Source: Isoetes taiwanensis
Lineage: Eukaryota; Streptophyta; Lycopodiopsida; Isoetales; Isoetaceae
DNA length: 64,000 nt
Reading direction: 5' to 3'
NCBI GenBank assembly: GCA_021234155.1
Contig: JAJEKV010000070.1
Coordinates: forward strand, 5,108,754-5,172,753
Every line of letters starts with the position of its first letter. Position 1 is the first letter of the stretch. Below the pieces are notes generated by a model. The model did no database searches and was not told the DNA's origin. It saw nothing but the letters and a program-made list of their open reading frames with translations. Of the stretch, positions 11,831 through 24,075 are shown in pieces. Made by a program: the position numbers and the translations under genes.

Positions 11831-12915
11831 TTTTTCTGTTGCATCAGGTTCCCCAGTGCCAATAATAGGATTAGATGGCCCAACATCGCTCATGGGATCA
11901 AATTCAAATGCATGGGTAGTGAAGTTAGCTTCATCGAGATTGTCGAGGTCGAACTTAGCTTCTTTAATCGTCTCATAGTCAACGTCAGGAATCTCAGATG
12001 ACTCATGTTGGACTTGGCCTGTTTGTGCAGCTTCATCACCTCCATCTTCAACAACACCTTGATGCTGGGATACAGGGAGGGACTGTAGCTAGGATAGAAT
12101 TGAGCAGGCGGTCGAGCCTACCAAGAATCCCCTTCAGGCACTGTTGTTTGACCGGATCATGTTCGAACACAATGCAGAATGTTTTATGAATCAATGCAGC
12201 TCTGCCAAAAGCACCACAGGAGAAGTAATTGAACACTCAAGTACCATCTCAAGTACCATCGCTATAGGAGCATGTTGCAGGACCCAGTTGGCTTCTCATA
12301 ATAATTTCTCCGACAAACCTTGCCAACTGTACCTGAATCTGTTGTGAAAGAGTTTTTCAGTCATGGCCTCAGTCTCCTCGTCCACCTCTTCTTCATTGTG
12401 AGCAAGAAGTGGTGGAAGCTTCTGTGGGTGATCGGCATAGGAAAACCTCAAGTATATCTATTTGACAACAGTCAGGGCAGAAGACTTGATCTTCGTGGCA
12501 TAGACGAGCATGCAGTTCCAGCACCCTTGTTGGTGCCGGATTCTTGTACTCATCCTCGTACATGCCAATATATACTCTGGATCTGGAGTCCAGGTTATCC
12601 AATACTGAAGAGACAACAAGATTATGTTTTGCGCGTGCAAAACAAACTATCCAGAAAGATTCAACAGTGGTGTTTTTGACAGTGGTGTCAAAGAACTTGG
12701 ATAGTGTCGGTTGATCTCACATTGGAGTTAAGACTCCTCGCATCCAGAACAATCAAAGAGGCTGGCACAAGAGTGCATTTTATCTGGCCTCTGCTATCAG
12801 TAAGCTCAACTTCGTAGCGGAAGTCTTTTCCTTGGTAGACAGGCAGGCAGGTTCCAAGCTTTAGAACAACAGCCTTATGTCGTTTTTTCTTCAATCTAAC
12901 TCCATTCGGTCCCAA
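11831..12915 (-). pseudogene. Coding-like remnants of an unidentified multi-exon gene
   Basis: Reading leftwards on the minus strand there are several protein-like blocks. (1) 12915-12688: GPNGVRLKKKRHKAVVLKLG, then a β-rich stretch with YQGKDFRYEVELTDSRGQ. (2) About 12600-12400: DSRSRVYIGMYEDEYKNPAP. (3) About 12440-12343: ADHPQKLPPLLAHNEEE then AMTEKLFHNRFR, ending at a GTACAG donor-like site. (4) 12236-12090: KTFCIVFEHDPVKQQCLKGI and LGRLDRLLNSIL. (5) About 12070-11831: acidic, EIPDVDYETIKEAKFDLDN. The blocks are in different frames and at least one join needs a frameshift. It is either a real gene with several exons or a relic; the family is not recognised. Confidence 0.35.
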
Positions 12916-13596
12916 ATTGCATCTTCACTTGGCAAAACTAGCCAGCAAAGGGGTCGGAAAATCCGTTAGTAGGCCTTTTAAACCAGATTACGCAGAATTT
13001 TAAACCTTTTAAACCTTTTAATCCGCAAAATTGCTCGTATGATTTGATCAAAGCTTTGTCGTCCGGAGCAAGGTTGGGCACAATTTTCTGTGGGGTTTAA
13101 CGGGATACCTGGCAAATTAAACCACGCTTTTGGCCAGTTAAATCACAGTTTTGGTAGCCGGTTAAACATAATTCCAAACAAATCATTGATCCTTCTTAAC
13201 CAATTTTTATTATATCAATTTTTTGAGAACCTTGATAACATGGCTTATCTGATCTGAATGCTGATTTTCAATTAACTTCAGTATCTCTCTTTGTACCCAT
13301 TCCATTGATTTCTTTTATCTTCACCAAACAGAGGGGGAAAAAAAGGGAACTTAGTGGCTGGTTCTCGCTACACATTGTTGGACATCACATTAGCTCATGG
13401 CCATGGATAATAGACATGAAATAGCCAACTTTTTTATCCATCCACCATATCAATAATTTCTTTATTCATGACCTAAAAGATGACCCGGTCAAGTATGGAC
13501 TCTTCAGTAGTTCAATGCAGTTGAACTGTTATACTAAGTTTAACTCATATTCTCTTTTTCTTCTGTTTATGGCAAACAATGCACAGCCTAATTATC
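12916..13596. other. Spacer downstream of VIT1-like gene
   Basis: AT-rich, with direct short repeats of TTTTAAACC type around 12970-13020. No frame supported. It includes the 3' flank of the transporter gene. Confidence 0.4.
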
Positions 13597-14870
13597 TCAG
13601 ACTATGGCATTGACAGCATATGCTATGCCAAATGCAGCAGCTGATGCTATGGCTCCTATGGCCATTGTTTGAATTGCAGACTTGATTGGCATGGAGCCTG
13701 TAAACCTTCCCTTGACATATCCAAAAAGGAAAAGGGCCACAAGTGTTAAAGCTACAGAAATTTTCAATGCAATATGAACTTTGTTGAAGATCATATAAGG
13801 AGTCAAGGGCACTAGTCCACCAATGATATAGGAAACAGCTATTGTTGCTGCACTTTCCAGCCAGCTTCTGCCTGGCTCAGGCTTCTCAAGCCCCCAATTC
13901 AAATCTGCAAATAAATGTGGTCATATGATCCCCAACATATGACGATCTAAGAAACATATGATGAACAATAGAAGTACCTCATCATAAAGTCAACCCAGCT
14001 AGCAGGTCTCTTCCTGAGTGCCTCAACAACAGGCATATATTCATTTGGAAGCAGACCAAATCTGGCTAAAATGTTGGCTACTTCATCAGCTTCTGAAATC
14101 GCAAATCAGCAGAACTTTCAATACAAGGTTTTAACCTTTTATTTTTGTAATCTTACAGTATGCCAGGACATCAAAGTATAACTACTAGCATCTTATAGCT
14201 TTTTTGCAGCATTTCTCCATTTTAATACAGAAATTTTACTATTGGCATGCCCTCCTTTAGAATTATCTCGTCAGTGGGACAACATCATCTAAATATCATT
14301 GATCATCCAAGGGGCATGGATGACTAGATCTTTGTGATGCAGCAGGATTTTCTACAATACCTTTCAGATTTCACAAACAAAAAGACCAAGCATGAACAAA
14401 GTGAATTACCAGTATCAGGAACTGTTAAAATTTCTTCTTCCTCACGTTTAAGCTCACTAGCATAATGGTCTGCATCACTTCTGGCGGCTAAGTACCTGGA
14501 TGAAAGTAAACGGAGCCTTAAGAATAGGCTTAAAGATAGAGAAGACGCAATACCTTCTTATATGATCTGCTAATATGTAATGCACAAAAAACAAGAAAGA
14601 TAAAAGATCAAACAAAAGCTTCAATGTATCAGACAAAATTTGTTAGAGAAAATACCCGCCAAGGCCCATGGCGATAGCTCCGGCAGCAACCTCTGCAAGG
14701 CCTGCGGTGATAACAATGGAAGAAGGTGCGGCAGCTCCGGAAAGACCAGCTGCCAAAGCGAAGGGAACCGTAAGGCCATCGGACATGCCAATAACCACAT
14801 CTCGGATGGCTTCTCCGGCGGTGAAATGGCGCTCTACATGGGTGTGGAGAAGTCTGGCATTGCTCGCCAT
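13597..14870 (-). CDS. VIT1: Vacuolar iron transporter (VIT1/CCC1 family), four exons, one apparent frameshift
   Basis: The protein moves Fe2+ (and Mn2+ in relatives) into the vacuole across the tonoplast by proton antiport. Exons by splice signals: 14870-14656, 14495-14410, 14092-13978, 13904-13597 (stop TGA). Introns begin GT and end AG, and phases agree. Seen: HVERHFTAGEAIRDVVIG with TM1 (DGLTVPFALAAGLSG), TM2 (AEVAAGAIAMGLGGYL), the glutamate-rich cytosolic metal-binding helices (ASELKREEEEIL, exons 2-3), then TM3-TM5 in exon 4, ending AAAFGIAYAVNAIV. I chose the Met at 14870 because it starts just before the conserved HFTAGE region; an in-frame Met at 14957 would add 29 residues. About 240 residues are expected, like Arabidopsis VIT1. 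Oddity: exon 4 has five G (plus-strand CCCCC 13891-13895) where RFELGLEKP needs four, so the spliced frame stops at once. It could be a consensus error or a real null allele. Confidence 0.9.
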
Positions 14871-17800
14871 AGCTCCCAACCTCGGAATCCAAGTGGCTAT
14901 GAAATAAAAAATGTCTTTGTGGCTGCCACACGCCTTCCCAAGCGGCGGTAATGCCACGTTCTAGAGTTGACAGTAACAGCCCTTTCCTTTTCCTTTATTT
15001 TTCGCCCATCTGAAAGCATATTCATACAGCTGGCCCTGGTCGGGACCGGAATCTTCATAAAATGAAAAAAAGTTATTTAGAGCCCCAAACAGGACACATG
15101 CCATGGGCTTTTGGCATAAATTTTCACAAACGATTCGATTCATGTTGGGGACTGGCATGGTTTAGGCTATAATTCTGGTGTAGTACTGTATAAAATTCGT
15201 ATATTTGAGGGAGAATGAGCCACTTGTTTGGTTTTTGGGTTGCCCCTAGGGGCCTCGTCCATGTGGTTTATAGCATATTTTAGGAATATGCCAGTATATG
15301 TCAAGAATATGCACATGACTGCTCCAAACTTCCTATCAGGTATAAACTGGCAGTGGCCGTTGTTGTTCGGCAGCGACTTTGTAAACCGGCTAACCAGTTT
15401 GACAAATAGTTTGCTGGAGGTGATGGAAACTCACAAGATGTAGGGATGGCATAAATTCTGCAGCATTTGGATCAAAGTCACTTGCTTAAGTAAAGACAAA
15501 GGTAGTTTTGATGTCTCTGAGTCTGGTTGATCCGATTCAGAAATATTTGGGGTTTTGGACTCGCCATTGACAAGTTCTTATGCCCTGTGATAACCAAATG
15601 GAAAGAATAGGGTACGACGCCTCCGCTGTTTGTAAATTTTCCCAAAGACCTTCATCTTGTCCATGTCTTCTGGAAAATGGAAATTCAAAGAAACAGTGAT
15701 GTGTCGGAAGTTCTTTCCCTAATTTGAAGAAGGAACTGGACGGCCATTTTAAGGGCAAGAAGATGGCCAGGGATGAGGACCTATGGTAAAAAAAAATGGA
15801 GATTTGTGCTGGTCATTTGCGAGTCTTGAATATGAGAAGCTGCAAAGATGACTACAACTTTGGGCTGCCAAACTCAGAGGATGCAGGTAAACATGTTATA
15901 AGTTTAAGAAGATTAATCCTCCAATTTTTTTTACAATCAGCTCTTTATTGATAAAGGTGTTTCCTGTCACTATGGTCAATAAGTTGATAAAGGTGTTTCC
16001 TATCACCATGGTGGATCATCACCTGCAAGAAGATCCAAATTAGCCTACGGGATGAACATTGGGGGTGAGATGTGATGCGTTGTTTCATATATTTTAAGAC
16101 TACTATTGAATTTTTTATCGTCTTTTACTCACTGTAAACGCAACTTTTGGTCTTGCATTAGAATGATGCTAACGTGTTTTCGGTGCAAATTTTACAGGAT
16201 GTTTTTCCTCCCTTTGTTGTTTCTTTTTTGCTAAAATGTAGTTTCAGGTAATTTACTTGACGCTTTGAAGCTGCCATTCGTCTCTGTGTGTCCATATTCT
16301 ATTTTTCCAATGCAAAAAATTGTTTAGAGAATTTTTTATGCTGGTTGTTGCTTCAATTAAGAGGTTTCATTCTCTGGCTCCTACATCCATTTAACAGCAG
16401 AACATGCTATTTAGGGTTTTAAGGGATTAAAAATTGTGGAGACCTTTGACGGATCTGCTCCACTGATTCATCTATTCACCCTTTCAAGGTAAGTAATTGG
16501 AGGACTAATTTGTTGCTGGTCTATCCAGATTCACCTATTGGTGTTTGAATTTTGTGTAGATCAGATCTGCTCTCATTTTGCTAAACTGTTATTTTGTGCT
16601 GCTCTTATTTTGCTTTTTAATATTCTTGAAGCTTGCGGCTATAATATTCTTCAAGCGTGCGAGCAAGTTCCGTTGTTGCATGGCTGTTTCTACAAGCTCT
16701 TTATCCTGGTTAGATATATTTGCAGTTTCCAAACTTGATTTCTTAAAAGTAGTGAACAATCTCTGTAAGTTTTAATTCAGATACTTTAAGAACCAAGATC
16801 TTGACTGCTGCAAGCTTGAAATTGCTTTGCCAGTTTCTGCAAGCTTGCAATTATGTTGCCTTTTATTGCATGCTCACATTTAAAGATGAGGTACTGAGTC
16901 TTTTTATACTTCTATAGGTGCATTATGACTTGATTATGCTTCAATAGTGCATGATAATGGCAATATGTCAATGCAAGTTGACAAGTTGTAGTTCAAGAAT
17001 GTTGGCCTATCGAAGCCATTTCTTCCAAAGGAATGCAGACTCAAGGAGATGGTGATACGAATCCAATCTTCCTTTTTTGTTCTATCCACAATGCTTTGGT
17101 TGTAATTCATTTTTGCTATTCCTACACAGGATAGCATTTGTCAGTCTGAATTTTGCCATCAATAAAAATGAGGCGTGCATAACAATTGCAATAACTTCAT
17201 GGCTAAGAAATTGTAAAACTATTGGAACAGAGTGCTCGGCAGCTTGCCAAGTATGTGAATTATGTAATGGCTAGAACAATTGAATATATATACAGCATGG
17301 AGAGTGTGGAATTCTAAGGTAAATCCCATGGAGAGTGCGGAATTCGAAGGTAAATCCCAGATTGCAGGTGGGGCTTTCCTCATTTGTTTTCATCTCTTCA
17401 GTTTACTTATGTTGCATAAGCTTATGCGGCAGGTGGAGCATCCTATAACTGAATGGAGAAGAATTTGCCAGCTTCTCAAGTCGTTGGGGCATGGAAATTT
17501 CCTTTGTGGCAGATGCCTGACACATTTACATAATATATTGAGCATAGAATTGCCATGTTACCTACGGCAGCGAATATGGATCAATGTCTAGGAATTCTTT
17601 GAGAGGGGCAGGCCACCTAACACGCCTTCTATTTAATTTTTGCTTTGTTGCATTTAGCATGAACATGAGCAGCATGTTGAGTCATTGTATTCGTGGTAGT
17701 TTTTTGTGTTTTCTGGTTATGTTGCAATTATTAATTCTTACTGCTTCTCCTATTCCTATCATGTAATGTTTGGAGCAGATCATATTCCTAAGGTACTTGG

Positions 17801-20800
17801 TTTTGTCCAAATGTTAGTCCATATCATATGCATTCAAATTTTTATCATCCGTATTTAAATTTTTACCAACTTTTGCTAACAAACTGTTGAGCATTTTTTG
17901 TATTGGGATAGGTCAGGCTAATTCTTTAGTTGAGGATCACACCCAGGTAATGATTTTAAGGTATTTCATAGCAGGAATATAATAGGAACATTTCTGATAA
18001 TTGTAGTTTTCTTCTTTGTATTGTCAAAGCAGGTCAGTTTCAGAGTCTGCATTGCATTCCACTTTTTCAAAGATTAGAAATGGAAAGTTTCGGTGCCATT
18101 ATCTGCCAAATGATTCGTTGATGCAGAGGACAGCTTTTTCATTATTTGTAAGCTCTGTTTCATGATTTCCCATTTGAACATATATGTTATTTGAGCTTTT
18201 GATTTAATGGCATTATTTACGAGCTTATTATATAGAACAATAATATTTTCACGTAAAGTTGAAGAGACGTGCTATGATCATTGCTTTCTCATTCCTCTTA
18301 ATAAATTTGCAGCTTATAGCCATTGGTTTGCTGCTATACGACTCTAAGAACAAGTAGGTCAAATTGCCATTGATTAATAAAAGCCCCTGCTTGAATTGTT
18401 ATGATGCACCATACATTTGGCGGCTTAATGTTTCTATGGGCCTTACAGCTTTATTTCACCTTTTGTTTTTGTGCATTCTTCAGGGTTTAACATTTAATCT
18501 TTTAGCACTTGTAATGGCAGTTCCATTTGTTGTGCGGCAATTGTTATCTAAATATATGTTTCAACTAGCAGCATATATTGATCATGGTTGTTTTTCCGTC
18601 TGTCATAATATCAAAAGAATGGATCAATTCATTGCATACAAATGTAAATCCCATAAAGTGATACGCTACCTATCATGTGGATTCTATTATTTTATGTCCA
18701 TCTCTATCATCGTGATTGCATTCACAGATTGTTCGACATTTTATTCTGATGTTCCAGTACTTCCGGCGTATGCGTAACGCGTTAGCAGTCAAGCTCTGAT
18801 GCCAGAGCAATTCTCAATGATGTATGATCAAAGCTACTCAATGTTCTACGCTTCTTGCCAGGTAAAAGTAGTTGGCGGGGATGAGTGTGCAACAAAACAT
18901 AGTATTTATTATAGTAGCCATTATCATGCCAGGTAAAAAAAGATTATTCAGGACCAGTTTCGCAGGAAATTAGAAAGTATAGTTGTTTTTGTCTAACATT
19001 ATTAATAAGACATGGACTATCATCTCTGACATATCATAGATGATCATGTGATTTCTGAAACAATGGCAAGATAAAATATTGTTCATGAGATGATGTTCAC
19101 AAAAAGGATTTGAGAAGCCGAGGACTGCAAGGTTAAACCACAGCATTCGTTGGGATGTCCAAAAGTAGCTTAGCCCATGTATGCCCATACAAGGTATAGA
19201 AGCAGAAACTCCAAACGATATTTAACAAACTACATTATCCGTAAGTAAACTAAAAATGAGGAGACCTTTCAATGATTAATTCATCCAAAATGACAAGGAC
19301 TCTTTTCACCATTAATGTCTAATGCAATCAGTCATGTAACCATTTCAGGTAAGTATATCTCATATTAATGTGTTTAGAAATTTTTGGGGCTTTGTGCTTT
19401 AAAAACCCTCATTCAGTTTGGCAATTCACTGTTTAGATGAGTTGCATTTGAGATAAGAAATCATGTTGCTTTATTTTAAGCAATCTTCGTTTTTCTCCTC
19501 AATGTTTCTCATCTAACTTGCGGCAGTTATGATGTCTGGCAGATCTGGTTCTATGTTTCGCTCTGGCACAGGTTGTTCAACTAACCTAATGTTCTTAGAA
19601 ATACCCTTCTACTGTAAATGAACACGTCTATGGTTATGAGTTCAGAATTGAGAATAGTAAGAATTCAATGCAAGTGCGCAAAAAATTGTCTGTGCACATT
19701 CTCTTAATTTTTTTCTACTATGCACATTCCCCTTTTTTTTTCTCTACCTTTGGCTTGGGCATGTTTTTTTCAGTAAAAAATTGCTTTACAATTAACATCA
19801 AAGCACTTTGATATGCACTATTCAATATCATCGAAATAATAAGGAACCAAATGCCCTTGAAGGCTATATATCTGCACATATACAACATATATGCTCCGTA
19901 ATTGTAGATGTAGTTTATTTCGAGTACATTGTTGACAACATATTGGGTGAGGTTGACCTAACAACTTTTATAGGATTTCAGTGGGATTTAATAATATTAG
20001 TGTGAACACTTTATTGAACGGCGGGTGCATTGCACATACAAGGTTCAAGGTATCTCCAAAACAGTCCGAGCTAGCAAAATGATATAAGAGACTTGCATAA
20101 TTATATGGGATGAGGCTCCATTGATGCATAAACATGTTTATGAAGCACTTGGAAGCGTTTTTGAAGGGCTGGCTAGTAGCTGTCATAGAGTTTAACAAAC
20201 TAATCTATGAAAAGAATATAAAAATCATATGAAGCTGAGTGCTACAAATTCTCGACACATAGTACAAATATTGGGTCATTCACAGAAGGACGCAAAGGGA
20301 TAAAGTCTATTCGAGAATAATTCTCTCAGTTGAAACCCTAAACCCTACATATCATGATGATATTGAGATTGTATTTGCTATTAAATTCTTAGCAATCGTC
20401 TGCTCAAATATCGAGATTATACCCTGAACAAAATTGACATTCAAAGTTTCTAAGTTCTTTTGCACCCCCCTCCCCTTCTTATTTCTCTATTTGGATTCTT
20501 CATACATTGTTTCGTATGTTATCAAGTATTAAGTATTCTATTGTCTTGAAGTAGCAATTCGAATTGATTGTAAAAACATAACTTTGAACTATGATTTCAG
20601 CCACTTCACCCTTCGACCATGGAGGGCAACCCTCCTGCGCAGCACCTTGTTCTATGATGTTTCTATTTTGGATTTTTTTTTTTCAATTTTTGTGGAGCTT
20701 TTCTTTACGGGAAAATTGTATACCTCTATTTTTTGGCAAAATTCTGAAAGTGACCCAATTTTAGGGGTATTTTTCATAAAATAGCTATAACTTTCTTGAT

Positions 20801-21300
20801 GATCCAAATAGAAATGTGTTCATCACTGAATTGTAATATGAGGATGATATCTTTTCATCAAAGATAAAATCACTTGAATCAGAGTCTGGAATCACATGTT
20901 ATATTATTTTTTAAATACAAAAAAAATTCTAACTATAACTTGAGATTTCGAACTCCAATTCAGATGATTTTAGCTTTGATGGGATGATTTCTTCCTCATC
21001 TATAATACATCTAAAGAAGCAAGAATTCATTAACTAAGGAAATTTGGTTTTCTCATTTGACAACGAAATTGGTTGTAGTAAGATGTTGGGAAAAAAAAAA
21101 TTGTCCTCGTCGACCATCTGTCAACAACACCGTCAGAAAATAGGGTATATCTCATTAAAAGATTCTCCTGACCTTCCATAAGAGTACAACACCCACCTTT
21201 CGAAACCGCGTGACCGAAGCCAACAAGCGGCACCAAGAGAGGGCTATACACCTCGATGAAAGGTTGACCCTAGCAATCCTCGATATCAGCAATGACACCC
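14871..21300. other. Upstream region of VIT1 and long stretch without a confident gene
   Basis: No gene is supported. Exon-like pieces on the plus strand: 15799-15889 (MEICAGHLRVLNMRSCKDDY..., followed by GTAAAC) and 18789-18861 (preceded by AG, reading SQALMPEQFSMMYDQSYSMF, followed by GTAAAA). A third at 19527-19571 has AG/GT flanks, but its phase does not join the previous one. They may be exons of one unidentified gene with long introns, or chance. Small local tandem duplications occur at about 15950-16012 (40-bp unit) and 17297-17357 (30-bp unit, GGAGAGTGTGGAATTCTAAG). A T-rich tract precedes 21301. Confidence 0.3.
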
Positions 21301-22167
21301 ACCCTCGGCATGGCACAATTCCATGTAGCACACCAGGCGAGGATTGCTGCCTCAGCCAAGGATCACTGCCGAAACTCTAAAACCTAATCCCTAACTACTA
21401 CTGTTGTCGATAAGAAGGGTAGGCAACCAAATTTCTAATTCTTATTTTTTTCTTTTGTTTTTGTTTTATTGTTTTTTTTTTTTCTCGTTATTATATTGTT
21501 TCTGTTTTATTGTTTTTTTTTTCTCTTTCTTTTTTTTCTCATTATTTTCTCTACGAAAATCAATCTGGATTCGTCCATAGAACAAGATGCTCACCATCGT
21601 CATGCCCCTCGATGGAGGGGGGCAACAGGCGAGGGCCTCACTATGGAGGAACCCTAGACCTACTATAAAAGAAACAACAACAAAAAACTAACTAAGTTTG
21701 GCTAGAAACTAAGAAAAAAGTAAAGAAAAAGGCAAAGGGGCACAGGTTGTGGGCGCAGTATGCTGAAGGTTTACCTTGTTCTCATAAAAAAGCTGAAAAC
21801 AAATACCGTTATATATAAAAAAATTTCGGCGTGGCGCGAAAACTCTTGTTTTACTACGAGAAAAACCTTTTCGGCGTTTAAACCTTCAAAAATGCCTTTA
21901 CTTTAACAAAAAACGTTTCGCGTAGTTTAAACTACGTGAAAAAAAGTTCGCGGCAAGCAACACTGAAGGTTTAAACTTTTGCTGAATTTTTTGGACCGAC
22001 ATGAGGTTAAAAATACGAAAAAATATGTATTTAACCTAAAAATACGTATTTTTGGACTTTATACGTCTGGAAAAATAATTTCGTACGTACAAAACCTATC
22101 CCTGGCTCGAAACACCGTTTCAAGAACCGTTTGCTTTGGCATAGCCTAGTACAACAGCCCTCGAAGC

Positions 22168-22359
22168 GTGAACGCGTTAGTAGGAGTGGGAGCTACCTCA
22201 AACACCTCGAAGATCATGGAGACGCCGGGAGCGGGAGGGAGTTCTTCGGGAGCAGGTATTTTTATCATAGAGTTCTTGGTAGATCATCTGGAAGTTAGGA
22301 TTCCAGATGAGTTAGCACCTCATGTCTCTAGTAGAGCCATTCTATTGCCCTCAATTTAG
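22168..22359 (+). CDS. 63-codon frame conserved in both duplicates (copy A)
   Basis: Begins MNALVGVGATSNTSKIMETP (the initiation codon is GTG-like in the longer frame; the first true ATG is at METP) and ends RAILLPSI. It is identical in protein to the frame at 31661-31852 although flanking DNA has diverged by indels. This may reflect recent duplication rather than selection. A glycine/serine-rich stretch precedes a short amphipathic part. I do not recognise the family. Confidence 0.2.
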   Translation: MNALVGVGATSNTSKIMETPGAGGSSSGAGIFIIEFLVDHLEVRIPDELAPHVSSRAILLPSI

Positions 22360-23342
22360 ATCTTGAACCCTAATAAGCATAATTTCATTATATATGGACT
22401 TTCCCTAAGTCCATATGACTCTAAATGGACCAAATTTTTTAGAATATAGGGTTTTATTTGTTAGAATGATGCAAAATTTCGAATCGTCGGCGGTAGGTGA
22501 GATGGCAGGCCTTGTATGTATTAAGCCAAAGAAGTGCCATCCGAGTTTGTGTCCCTGGCGCCTTCACTAGAGGTGGTCTCGCCACGAAGGCCGCAGCATT
22601 CGCGCAAATCGGTGCATAGTGTAGATTCATAGTCGGTCGACGGGAATAGTCCAACCAAAGCGCAATGATGGATTCACAATGAGCAAAATGCGGTCCCATA
22701 TCCGCGAGCCAATATTAGCTCATGCGAATCACCTTCGTGTTGAGGTGCGTAACGATATAAACCAAAATGGCAATGAAGAAAAATGAGACACCAACTCATG
22801 AAGCTCCTCCGGCCGTGGGAGAGTTGATGAAGGATGGCAATGAGCCGGATCACCTCAGCGAGGTAGAGCCGGAAGGTCGCTGATTTCATTGAAACGCCAT
22901 ATTTACTGGCGTAAGCTCAAGAGGCTACTGAAAATGGAGGATGTTTGGCTGCACAATAGGTTCCGGTCGTTATTTAAGAAGCTTTACAAGAAGGAAAAAA
23001 GGGAGTGTGTGGCTTTGGTAACCAAGCTCATCCTCAGCACTCCCCATTCGATCTGCAGAATTGATGATCGCTTGATCCAGATAGCCGATTGCTGCATTAC
23101 GAGTTCGACCCGGGGATCTAATTGGCATGTGGAATCGGGCATTGACTGAAACCTCCATGTATAATATTATCTATTATTATCTATTATGTTTCTATTGAAC
23201 TATCTCTTTCGAGGCATGATGTTTAGTTGTTTTTATTATCTATGTACTCCATGTACTCCATTCCTATATGAATAGAATGGTTCTTGTCTACATTGATAAA
23301 AGCCCATAACGTGAATTTCAGAAAAGTAACATCCTGTGTACA

Positions 23343-23709
23343 AACTGGGCGCCCGCCCACTTTGCCCCTTAAATGCCTTGAAGATAGTTTCGTCGAGGCC
23401 TGCAGAGGAAATTGGGTGCCCGCCCACTTTGCTTTGGGAATAGTCTGAACAAAGCTTTCTCGAGGCCACCCCTAGAAATTGGGTGCCCGCCCAGTTTGTC
23501 CTGGAGATGGTCTGATGAAAGTTACCTCGAGTCCTCCAGAAGTAATTGGGCGCCCGCCCACTTTGCTCTTGGAATTGTCTGAACAAAGCTCCTTGGAGAC
23601 ATCCCAGCTTAATTGGGCGGGTGCCCACTTTGCCTTGGGAATGCTCTGTTCAAAATTCTATCGAGTCCTTCTGAGAAAATTGGGAGGGCGCCCAATTTCC
23701 TTGGAGTTG
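23343..23709. repeat. About 66-bp imperfect tandem array, GGGCGCCC core (copy A)
   Basis: Six diverged units each begin with AATTGGGCGCCCGCCCACTT or a variant and recur about every 60-67 bases. The unit is close to 22 codons, so a minus-strand frame stays open across it (23628-23236) with repeated words such as QSGRAPNYFW, TNWAGTQFLG and SKVGGHPISS. It lies immediately left of the LINE insertion site. Confidence 0.75.
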
Positions 23710-23739
23710 CAAGCAAATGGAAAATGATAAAAACTAGAT

Positions 23740-24075
23740 TACAGACCGATTTCTCTCTCTAATGTTATCTATAAGATCATTTCAGGAGCTATTGCATTGA
23801 GACTTAAAACCATTTTGGATGTCATTATAAGTAGTTCTCAATCAGCCTACCTCAAAGACAGGTTTATTTTAGACAATGTGGTAACAACTATCTTGGGACT
23901 CAATGGGCAAAAAGATTCCAATCGGGATGTGGCTCTTCTAAAACTCCGACATCACCAAGGCATTTGATACGAGAAGTTGGAATTTTTATTTAGATGTTGC
24001 AGGGCTCTTGGTTTCAAAGAATGAAAGCATTCAAATATTTGAAGCCATTACGCACAACTCAAGATCAGCAGTTCT
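23740..24075 (+). pseudogene. LINE reverse transcriptase 5' fragment (copy A)
   Basis: Duplicate of 33237-33571. It reads YRPISLSNVIYKIISGAIAL and QSAYLKDRFILDNVV but is broken by small indels relative to copy B, for example in LLKLDITKAFD, where B is open. It ends at the CACTA inverted end at 24076, after TCT at 24073-24075. Confidence 0.85.

Noticed and set aside
14629-14951. Plus-strand ORFs of 103 and 79 codons opposite VIT1 exon 1
   Set aside because: Antisense shadows of a clearly conserved transporter exon.
14961-15158. 65-codon minus-strand ORF just upstream of VIT1
   Set aside because: No homology and a different frame; more likely 5' UTR or promoter sequence.
23236-23628. 130-codon minus-strand ORF as a protein-coding gene
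   Set aside because: It follows a 66-bp repeat whose length is a multiple of three; kept as a finding, not as a gene.
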